The translations under genes were made by a program, and so were the position numbers. From assembly GCF_014203115.1 (NCBI RefSeq), contig NZ_JACHIJ010000006.1, positions 1-64,000 of the forward strand: 64,000 nt of DNA, written 5' to 3'. Of the stretch, positions 54,681-62,230 are shown piece by piece (the stretch's first letter is position 1; each line of letters opens with the position of its first letter). The notes below the pieces were generated by a model. That model was not told the DNA's origin. It saw nothing but the letters and a program-made list of their open reading frames with translations, and searched no databases. The stretch comes from Afipia massiliensis (GTDB lineage: Bacteria; Pseudomonadota; Alphaproteobacteria; Rhizobiales; Xanthobacteraceae).

Positions 54681-56312
54681 ATGCTGCACAGCCCGGACTC
54701 CATCCGATACATCAATGCGCGGATCTACCGGTCCGCGGATGATATCCGTCCGGCCCGTTCGCTCGTGACGCGAAAGGGCGTCATTGATTGGGTCGGCGAT
54801 GACGAGGATGGACCAGACGCTGCCCGTGTTATCGACATGCAGGGCGCGACGATTATCCCCGGTTTGACGGACGCACATGTTCATCTGTTTGCCATCGCCA
54901 ACGAGCGGCAGCAGATCCAGTTGAATGGACCGGGCGTCCGCACCGTTGCGGATGTTCTGCGTCACCTGTCGGTGGCGGCAAGGACAACTGCGCCCGCGCA
55001 ATGGATCAGGGCGGTCGGTTTCGACGAAAACAATCTCGCGGAGCATCGTTATCCGACGCGGGACGAAATCGACGCCGCGGTCCCGGATCATCTCGTCATC
55101 ATTCGCCGCTTCTGCGGGCATACCGCGATCCTCAACAGCGCCGCTCTGAAGCTGCTTCAGATCGGCGAGGGTGTCTCCGATCCGCCGAGCGGCTCGTTCG
55201 GGCGCGATGCGCGCGGACGGCTGGATGGCAGTGCCAAGGAAAGTGCCGCCGAGAATGTTTTCCGGGCGATCCCGGCGGTTGATCCGGCCGCGATGGCTGC
55301 TTCATTGCGCGAGACCATCGAAGACAGCATCCGCATGGGCCTCACGGCTGCTGTCGAAGCCGCGGTTGGTTTCACCAGCGGTTTCGATGACGAGTTCGCG
55401 GTATGGAATTTGCTTCGCCAGGATTCCTCGTTCTCACCGATCCGCCTTGGATTCATGTATCAGCTCGATCCGAAAGATGCCGCCGCGCGTGGCTTTATGC
55501 CCCGCCGTGATCCCGACTGGCAGGCGATGACGCTGAAGTTTTTTGCCGACGGCATCGTCGGCGCGCGCACCGCGGCGGTGACAAAGCCGTTTGCCGATAC
55601 CAAGTCGCACGGGTTCTTCATGCGGGATGAGGCCGATCTCGAACGCGTGATTGTCGAAGCGCATCTCGGCGGCTGGCAAACGGCAACCCATTGCGTCGGG
55701 GATCGCGCGTCCGCGCGCATCATCTCGGCATTCGAGAAGGCTGAAAAAGCGTTGCCGGGACAAAAGCTGCGCCACCGCATCGAGCATTATTTCTGTCCGC
55801 CGGAGGGCGGTCTTGCGCGCATGAAGGCGCTCGACGCCCTGATCGTCACGCAGCCGAGTTTCCTGGCGCGGATGCGCCGTTCGATCCTCGAAGCGTTCGG
55901 ACCGGATGCCAACAGCAAGTATCCCGCGCGTTCCGTGATTGATGCCGGTGTCACTTACGTCGGCAGTTCCGATGCACCGACGGGGCATGTGTCGCCGTGG
56001 GTCGGGATGGCGAATGCGGTGGATCGCGGGGCATCGCTGGGCGCGCCGATCGGTGCGGATGAGGCGCTGACCCGCCGTCAGGCCGTCGGAAGTTATGTCC
56101 ACGGCGGCGCCTTCGCGATGAAGCAGGAAGAGTGGCGCGGAATGCTCGCGCCGGGAATGGCGGCAGACTTTATCGCCCTCGACCGCGACCCGTTCGACGC
56201 CTCCACCGATCTGGCTGCGACCGAGGTGCTGATGACGGTGCTTCGTGGTGTCGTGCGTCATAATACGCTGTCGGCCTCTCAGCCAGCGAAGACAAAGGCA
56301 GAGGTTCACTGA
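54681..56312 (+). CDS. Amidohydrolase-superfamily protein, YtcJ-like
   Basis: 543 residues, metal-dependent TIM-barrel hydrolase. GLTDAHVHLF holds the first two metal histidines, FADGIVGARTA-type LKFFADGIVGARTAAVT follows, and ATHCVGDRASARIISAF and HRIEHYF carry later His ligands. GMLAPGMAADFIALDRDPF is the closing beta-sandwich motif. Cytoplasmic. It may hydrolyse an amide or ester of the imported compound. The ATG at 54681 is chosen because the upstream ATG at 54621 lies inside the terminator. It overlaps the next gene by one base. Confidence 0.83.
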   Translation: MLHSPDSIRYINARIYRSADDIRPARSLVTRKGVIDWVGDDEDGPDAARVIDMQGATIIPGLTDAHVHLFAIANERQQIQLNGPGVRTVADVLRHLSVAARTTAPAQWIRAVGFDENNLAEHRYPTRDEIDAAVPDHLVIIRRFCGHTAILNSAALKLLQIGEGVSDPPSGSFGRDARGRLDGSAKESAAENVFRAIPAVDPAAMAASLRETIEDSIRMGLTAAVEAAVGFTSGFDDEFAVWNLLRQDSSFSPIRLGFMYQLDPKDAAARGFMPRRDPDWQAMTLKFFADGIVGARTAAVTKPFADTKSHGFFMRDEADLERVIVEAHLGGWQTATHCVGDRASARIISAFEKAEKALPGQKLRHRIEHYFCPPEGGLARMKALDALIVTQPSFLARMRRSILEAFGPDANSKYPARSVIDAGVTYVGSSDAPTGHVSPWVGMANAVDRGASLGAPIGADEALTRRQAVGSYVHGGAFAMKQEEWRGMLAPGMAADFIALDRDPFDASTDLAATEVLMTVLRGVVRHNTLSASQPAKTKAEVH

Positions 56313-57178
56313 TGCTGACCGCGCTGAGCATTCTGCTGGACGCGATTTCCTACGGGATGGTGCTGTTCACGATTTCCATCGGCCTGTCGATCATGATGGG
56401 ACTGATGCGCGTTGTGAACCTCGCCCATGGCGCGTTCGCCATGATCGGCGGCTATCTCGCGTCCTATGCGCTGAAGACGCTCGGCGTCAGCTATCCGATT
56501 GCCATTATAATGGCGGTGGTGGGGACGATCATCATCTCGATCCCGTTCGAAGTTCTGCTGTATCGGCGCATCTATCGCCACTCCGATGCGCTGACCCAGC
56601 TTCTGCTCACGATCGGCATCACATTCGTCATCATCGGTTTGGCGAATTTCACGCTCGGCCCGACATCGAAACCGATCCCGTTGCCGGTCGCACTCAGCGG
56701 CCCGTTCGATCTCGGCTTCCGCATGATCGCGACGCATCGGCTGCTGGTGATCGCCTGCGGGCTTGTGACCGCGCTGGCGCTATGGCTGCTGATCGACAAG
56801 ACGGAGTTCGGCGTGCGGATGCGCGCGGCCGTCGATAACGGCGACATGGCGGAATCGCTCGGCATCCGTACGCAGTGGATCTATTCGGCGACGTTCGCTC
56901 TGGCGGTCGGTCTGGCGGCATTCGGCGGTGTGCTCGGCGCGGAGATGCTGCCGATCGAACCGTTCTATGCACTGCGCTACATGGTGACGTTCCTGGTCGT
57001 TGTGTCGGTGGGAGGCGCTGGATCGATCCTCGGCGCGCTGTCGGCGTCGCTGTTTCTGGGGCTTGCAGATACAACCGGAAAATATCTGGCGCCGGAGTTC
57101 GGCGAGTTTTTCTTCTATCTCGCGGTGATCCTGACTGTGTTCCTGTTTCCGCGCGGACTTCTGGGGCGGGTTCACTGA
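56312..57178 (+). CDS. ABC transporter permease (LivH-like)
   Basis: 288 residues with about eight membrane helices. GLSIMMGLMRVVNLAHGAFAM is the LivH N-terminal signature, and VVVSVGGAGSILGALSAS lies near residue 230. The ATG shares a base with the amidohydrolase stop. Partner of the LivM, LivG and LivF-like genes that follow directly. Confidence 0.92.
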   Translation: MLTALSILLDAISYGMVLFTISIGLSIMMGLMRVVNLAHGAFAMIGGYLASYALKTLGVSYPIAIIMAVVGTIIISIPFEVLLYRRIYRHSDALTQLLLTIGITFVIIGLANFTLGPTSKPIPLPVALSGPFDLGFRMIATHRLLVIACGLVTALALWLLIDKTEFGVRMRAAVDNGDMAESLGIRTQWIYSATFALAVGLAAFGGVLGAEMLPIEPFYALRYMVTFLVVVSVGGAGSILGALSASLFLGLADTTGKYLAPEFGEFFFYLAVILTVFLFPRGLLGRVH

Positions 57179-57179
57179 G

Positions 57180-58181
57180 ATGGCCGAAGAGATCATCAAA
57201 TACGATGTGCCGCGGCGCGGTTTCCCGCTCCAGCAGGAGGTTTTCGGCCTGCTGACAGTCGCGGTCGTGGGCGCGATAGGATACTTCGCGTTTCCCGACG
57301 ATCTCGCGTTCCTGACGCGACTGATCAGCATTACGCTGCTCGTGCTTTCGCTCGATCTTGTCACCGGCTATTGCGGCGTCGCCACGCTGGGGCAGGCGGC
57401 CTTGTTCGGCGTCAGCGCCTATGCGGTCGGTAACGCCTGTATCGCCGGGATTACAAATCCGCTGGTCCTGCTCGCTATCGGCGCTTTCACCGGCTCCATC
57501 ATGGGCCTGATTTCCGGCGCATTGATCACGCGCTTTCAGGGGCTGCCGCAGCTTGTGCTGTCCATTGCCATCGGCCAGCTCGTCAGTTCGCTGGCAAACA
57601 AGCTGTCATCGTTGACCGGCGGCAGCGACGGCCTGTCGGGCATTACGCCCGCGCCGATCTTTGGCGTATTCACATTCGATATGTACAGCCGGACGTCGTA
57701 TGTCTTTTCGCTGGCGACGCTTGCGGTCGTCATGGTGCTGCTGCTCAGGTTCGTCCGGTCTCCGTTCGGCCTGTTGTGCCGGGGCATCAAGGACGACAGC
57801 CTGCGCGCGCTGATGATCGGCGCTTCGGCCTATCCGAGACTCGTCGTGATGTATGGCGTGTCGGGTATCGTCGCTGGCCTCGGCGGCGCGCTGATGGCGA
57901 TCAACACCGGCGTCGTCGGGCTCGACAGCGTCAGTTTCGAGCGATCAGCCGAAGTTCTGGTCATGCTGGTCCTGGGTGGGGCCGGGAACCTGTGGGGCGC
58001 GCTGGCGGGCGCGGTGATCTTCCAGATCTTCGAGCATATCGTGTCGGCGGCAAATCCATTCCACTGGATGACGCTGGTCGGATTGCTTCTGATCCTGATC
58101 GTGATCTTCGCCCCGCGCGGGCTTGGGCACAGTATCGCTTCGCTCTGGTCATCCTTCTCGCAGCGGAGGCCGGGATCATGA
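57180..58181 (+). CDS. ABC transporter permease (LivM-like)
   Basis: 333 residues, about nine helices after a 15-residue cytoplasmic start. GYCGVATLGQAALFGVSAYAV and LVLGGAGNLWGALAGAVIFQ are LivM signatures. It overlaps the ATPase gene by four bases (ATGA). Confidence 0.92.
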   Translation: MAEEIIKYDVPRRGFPLQQEVFGLLTVAVVGAIGYFAFPDDLAFLTRLISITLLVLSLDLVTGYCGVATLGQAALFGVSAYAVGNACIAGITNPLVLLAIGAFTGSIMGLISGALITRFQGLPQLVLSIAIGQLVSSLANKLSSLTGGSDGLSGITPAPIFGVFTFDMYSRTSYVFSLATLAVVMVLLLRFVRSPFGLLCRGIKDDSLRALMIGASAYPRLVVMYGVSGIVAGLGGALMAINTGVVGLDSVSFERSAEVLVMLVLGGAGNLWGALAGAVIFQIFEHIVSAANPFHWMTLVGLLLILIVIFAPRGLGHSIASLWSSFSQRRPGS

Positions 58182-58942
58182 CTTCGCTGCTCGAACTGCG
58201 GAATGTGTCGAAGTCCTTCGGCGGCCTTCACGTCAACCGCGACGTATCCTTCAGTCTTGGCAAGGGCGACCGCGTGGCGCTGATCGGGCCGAACGGCGCA
58301 GGCAAGACCACGCTGGTGAACGTCATTTCCGGTGATCTGGCTCCGTCCGACGGGAATATCTTCTTCGAAGGCAACGACTTGACGGCAGTCTCCATCCCCG
58401 GCCGCGTCCGGCAGGGGCTGGCGCGAACCTTCCAGATCACACGCTTATTCACCAGTCTGACGGTCGCCGAAAACGTCGCGCTGGCCGTCATGCAGCGCAA
58501 GGGTCTCACGCGCCGGTTCTTCTCGGTGGAGACTTTCGCTCCGCGGGTTCGCGACGAATGGATGCACATTCTGGGCATGCTCGGCATCGCGCACCTGTCG
58601 CAGCTACCGGTCGCGAAGCTTGCCTACGGCCAGCAGCGGCTGCTCGATCTTGCGATCGGCCTCGCGCTCACGCCGAAGGTTTTGATGCTGGACGAGCCGG
58701 CAGCCGGCGTTCCGCACGACGAAGCGCCGAAAATCCTTGAAGCGATCAATCGCCTGCCGTCCGACATTGCTGTTCTCATGATCGAGCACGACATGGACCT
58801 CGTATTCCGGTTTGCAAAGCGCGTGCTTGTGCTTGCCAATGGCCGCCTGATCTTCGAGGGCAGTCCGGAGGACGTCACAAAGGACGACGAAGTCCGCCGC
58901 GCCTATCTGGGGAGCTATGCCGATGCCAGCCGCACGGCTTGA
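58178..58942 (+). CDS. ABC transporter ATP-binding protein (LivG-like)
   Basis: 254 residues. Walker A is LIGPNGAGKTT, and Walker B is KVLMLDEPAAGV. The signature region reads KLAYGQQRLLDLAIG, a Y-G-Q-Q variant usual for LivG. The ATG at 58178 gives MTSLLELRNVSKSFGG. The reading frame is open far upstream inside the permease gene but only as a shadow. It overlaps the next ATPase gene by 26 bases. Confidence 0.92.
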   Translation: MTSLLELRNVSKSFGGLHVNRDVSFSLGKGDRVALIGPNGAGKTTLVNVISGDLAPSDGNIFFEGNDLTAVSIPGRVRQGLARTFQITRLFTSLTVAENVALAVMQRKGLTRRFFSVETFAPRVRDEWMHILGMLGIAHLSQLPVAKLAYGQQRLLDLAIGLALTPKVLMLDEPAAGVPHDEAPKILEAINRLPSDIAVLMIEHDMDLVFRFAKRVLVLANGRLIFEGSPEDVTKDDEVRRAYLGSYADASRTA

Positions 58943-59636
58943 GGTCGAACGTCTCAGCGCGGGCTATGGCCCGACGCAGATCGTCTCGGAGATGTCGTTC
59001 GAGGTGCCGGCCGGCGGCCGCCTCGCGATCCTCGGACGCAACGGCGTCGGCAAGACCACGCTGCTTGCGACGCTGATGGGGCTGTCAACGCGGCATCACG
59101 GCAAAATTCTTGCCGACGGGCAGGACATCAGCGCGATGCGAACCTCGGCGCGGGCGTTGTGCGGCATGGGGTATGTGCCGCAGACGCGTGATATTTTCCG
59201 CTCGCTGACAGTGGAGGAGAACCTGTCGACCGGCTTCAAGACGCGGGAGCGGAATGGGCTGGAGGAAATCTACCAGATGTTTCCGCGTCTGGCGGAACGG
59301 CGCCGCCACCTTGGCCTGCAACTCTCCGGCGGCGAACAGCAGATGCTGTCGATGGCGCGGACGCTGCTTGGAAAGCCGTCGATCCTGCTGCTGGATGAAC
59401 CTCTCGAAGGGCTCGCGCCGGTGATCTGCGACCAGTTGATGGAGACTATCTCCCGGCTCGCCACAAGCGGGGACATGACCATTATCCTTGTCGAACAGCA
59501 GATCGAGCGCGCGTTGAATTTCGCGGACCGAGTCATGGTGGTCGAACGTGGCCGCGCGGTCTGGGAAGGTGTGTCGGCGGATTTGAAATCGGACCGGTCG
59601 CTGGTCAACCGCTTGCTCGGTGTAGGCATTCACTGA
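58917..59636 (+). CDS. ABC transporter ATP-binding protein (LivF-like)
   Basis: 239 residues. Walker A is ILGRNGVGKTT, signature LQLSGGEQQM, Walker B SILLLDEPLEGL. The start could be either ATG, at 58917 or 58923. It completes the second Liv transporter. The dioxygenase genes start 43 bases later, so uptake and ring cleavage are probably on one transcript. Confidence 0.92.
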   Translation: MPMPAARLEVERLSAGYGPTQIVSEMSFEVPAGGRLAILGRNGVGKTTLLATLMGLSTRHHGKILADGQDISAMRTSARALCGMGYVPQTRDIFRSLTVEENLSTGFKTRERNGLEEIYQMFPRLAERRRHLGLQLSGGEQQMLSMARTLLGKPSILLLDEPLEGLAPVICDQLMETISRLATSGDMTIILVEQQIERALNFADRVMVVERGRAVWEGVSADLKSDRSLVNRLLGVGIH

Positions 59637-59679
59637 TCGAATTGGTATTGTATCCGGGTCAGCAACAAGAAGACGCCCC

Positions 59680-60381
59680 ATGACGTTGATCTATCCGCGA
59701 GAAAGCAACGCCGCGCATGCGCCGCGCCTGTCGCCGGCTTACAAGAGCACGGTGCTCCGCTCGCCATCGAAGCCGCTGGTGATTATTCCGCATACGCTGT
59801 CGGAACTGACCGGGCCGGTCTACGGCCACGAGACGGTGCGCGAAAACGACAACGATCTAACGATTCAGCACAAGGGTGAGCCACTCGGCGAGCGCATCAT
59901 CGTTCACGGTCATGTTCGCGACGAGGACGGCCGCGGCGTGCCGAACACGCTGCTTGAGGTCTGGCAGGCCAACGCCTGCGGGCGTTACATTCACGTCGTC
60001 GATCAGCATCCGGCGCCGCTCGATCCAAATTTTACTGGAGCCGGGCGCGCGCAGACCGACAGCAACGGCTATTACAGGTTCGTCACCATCAAGCCCGGTG
60101 CGTATCCGTGGGGCAATCACCCCAACGCGTGGCGGCCCGCCCACATCCACTTCTCGGTGTTCGGACACTCGTTCATTTCGCGCATTGTGACGCAGATGTA
60201 TTTTCCCGGCGATCCGCTGTTCACTTACGATCCGATCTTCAATTCGGTGACCGACGAGAAGGCGCGGATGCGGATGGTGTCGAGCTTCGATATCGAGAAC
60301 ACCAAGCCGGACTGGGCGCTGTGCTATCGCTTCGACATCGTATTGCGCGGACGTAACGCTACGCCACTGGATAACGACTGA
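59680..60381 (+). CDS. pcaH: Protocatechuate 3,4-dioxygenase, beta subunit
   Basis: 233 residues. It holds the catalytic Fe(III). Ligands are in IKPGAYPWGN (Tyr), LFTYDPIF (Tyr) and RPAHIHFSVFG (two His). LEVWQANACGRYIH is the usual intradiol-dioxygenase strand. It cleaves protocatechuate between the two hydroxyls to 3-carboxy-cis,cis-muconate. The normal PcaH length fits, and the alpha subunit follows with a one-base overlap. Confidence 0.93.
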   Translation: MTLIYPRESNAAHAPRLSPAYKSTVLRSPSKPLVIIPHTLSELTGPVYGHETVRENDNDLTIQHKGEPLGERIIVHGHVRDEDGRGVPNTLLEVWQANACGRYIHVVDQHPAPLDPNFTGAGRAQTDSNGYYRFVTIKPGAYPWGNHPNAWRPAHIHFSVFGHSFISRIVTQMYFPGDPLFTYDPIFNSVTDEKARMRMVSSFDIENTKPDWALCYRFDIVLRGRNATPLDND

Positions 60382-60968
60382 TGAGCAACATTACGCCTTC
60401 GCAAACTGTCGGTCCCTATTTCAAGTATGGCCTGACGCCGGGCGACGACTACGCGTGGAATGACGCGTTCGGCAACGATCTGGTGACAGCGGATGTCTCC
60501 GGCGAACGTATCCGCATCGTCGGGCAGGTGTTCGACGGCGACGGCAAGATCATTCCCGATTCGATGCTCGAGATATGGCAGGCCGATGCGCAGGGGCGCT
60601 TTGCCGATCCGCAGGATACGCGCGCGATGCCGAATGCCGCGTTCAAGGGCTTTGGCCGCTGCGGCACCGATGCCAAGGGTGGCTTTGAATTCCGCACCAT
60701 CAAGCCTGGTCCGGTACCCGGGCCGGGCGGTAAGCTGCAGGCCCCGCATATTCTTCTGGCGGTGTTCGCGCGCGGCATGACGCAGCAGGCGATCACGCGG
60801 ATCTATTTCGAGGACGAGGCTGCGAACGCTGCTGATCCGATCCTCGCGCTGGTGCCAGCGGACCGCCGCGCGACGTTGATCGCGAAGCGAGAGCAGGGCG
60901 ATATCGTGACCTACCGGTTCGACGTCCACCTGCAGGGCGACAGGGAAACTGTGTTCTTTGATGTGTAA
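60381..60968 (+). CDS. pcaG: Protocatechuate 3,4-dioxygenase, alpha subunit
   Basis: 195 residues. It is the intradiol fold without the iron-ligand residues, as normal for PcaG. SQTVGPYFKYGLTPG, then LEIWQADAQGRFADPQD, and FRTIKPGPVPGPGG match the family. ATG overlaps the PcaH stop (TGATG). It forms the alpha/beta unit with PcaH. The genes for later beta-ketoadipate steps are not in the window. Confidence 0.93.
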   Translation: MSNITPSQTVGPYFKYGLTPGDDYAWNDAFGNDLVTADVSGERIRIVGQVFDGDGKIIPDSMLEIWQADAQGRFADPQDTRAMPNAAFKGFGRCGTDAKGGFEFRTIKPGPVPGPGGKLQAPHILLAVFARGMTQQAITRIYFEDEAANAADPILALVPADRRATLIAKREQGDIVTYRFDVHLQGDRETVFFDV

Positions 60969-61116
60969 CGCGATCTGAGGTTGATCACCGCGCGCGGTGT
61001 TCCGGAAGCACTTCGGTTCGCACTGCTGCTACTTTCTAATAGCTCTAAATACGCCCGCAACCCGTTGAGCACGTGGGGCGAGGCCGTCATAGTGGCAAGC
61101 TGGAAAAATTTGCCGA

Positions 61117-62040
61117 ATGACAAGTCTCTACAATCTGATTGTCGACGACTACCGGATTCTCGATAGCGAGAATCGTCCGGTCGAAGACACTTTCTCCCAA
61201 AGCATGATCTGGCTGGACAACCCCGGCTGCGTTCTTCAGCCGGGCAATTTTCAGCTGCCCGGCGATCTTCGCACCCACGGGATCATGAAGCCCGGTCTCT
61301 ATATGACCATCGTGCTGGAGGGCACCGGCGAGAGTTGCACCAACGACGGCCCGGAAAGAGTCCGTTATTCCGAAAACCAGCTACTTGGAATGGCGATACG
61401 CGAGCCGACCCCGTGCAGCGGTGAAGCTCCCCGCGGCCCGATCCGCGCTGTCGGTATTGCTTTTCCCCGTACATCGATTACGGCGCTGGGCCTGGAGCAG
61501 GAATTTGTCGATCTGTTCAAGACTACGGAGCGGCCTGTTCTGGTCTTCTCTGTACAGGCGCCACCGCGAATTCAAGCGATTGCGGCGGAGATCCTGTCGC
61601 CGACATTCGATGGTACGGCAGGAAAATTGTTGATGAGCGCTCAGGCGACCGAAGTTCTGGCGCGGGGAATGCACGCGTTACGTCGCAACGCCGAACTGGG
61701 CACTCCCGTCGACAACAAGCGTGCGCGCCTTCAGGTCGCGAAAGACATGATGGACGCCGACTTGCGCTATCCATGGAGCATTTCCGAACTGGCGCACCGG
61801 GCGGGAACGAGTCGCCGATCGTTCAACCTGCGCTTTCGCGCGGCTTATGGTGTCAGCGCTATCGACTATCTCAGGGCCAGGCGGCTTGAGATCGCGCGCG
61901 AGGCGCTGGTGTATCAGAACATGACAGTCACCGAAGCTGCCGATCTCGTCGGCTATACCAATCCTGCTAACTTTGCGACTGCGTTCCGAAAGCACTTCGG
62001 CTCGGTTCCAAGCCACTATCGCAGTCAGTCGCTGTCCTGA
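61117..62040 (+). CDS. AraC-family regulator, PchR-like
   Basis: 307 residues. An N-terminal sensor domain (to about 200) is followed by the AraC two-helix-turn-helix domain: WSISELAHRAGTSRRSFNLR and TVTEAADLVGYTNPANFATA, then FRKHFGSVPSHYR. Regulators of this kind bind ferric siderophores in the cytoplasm and activate the matching receptor gene, which lies immediately downstream here. It could also act on pcaHG upstream, but the receptor link is the commoner arrangement. Confidence 0.87.
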   Translation: MTSLYNLIVDDYRILDSENRPVEDTFSQSMIWLDNPGCVLQPGNFQLPGDLRTHGIMKPGLYMTIVLEGTGESCTNDGPERVRYSENQLLGMAIREPTPCSGEAPRGPIRAVGIAFPRTSITALGLEQEFVDLFKTTERPVLVFSVQAPPRIQAIAAEILSPTFDGTAGKLLMSAQATEVLARGMHALRRNAELGTPVDNKRARLQVAKDMMDADLRYPWSISELAHRAGTSRRSFNLRFRAAYGVSAIDYLRARRLEIAREALVYQNMTVTEAADLVGYTNPANFATAFRKHFGSVPSHYRSQSLS

Positions 62041-62230
62041 ACGCAAGCCTGAACTGCAAGGAGCGCGATGCACTGCGTCGTAAATGCCGCACGCGCGAGC
62101 CAATGCGGCTACCTTTGAGAACGTCAACATAAGATCAAAGGGTTTTTGCGCGCACGCAAAGGCGTCTGCTGCATAAATCTGCTTTCTCCATCGCGGGGGC
62201 TGAAAAGCCTAGCAAGATGGGGAACTTGAG

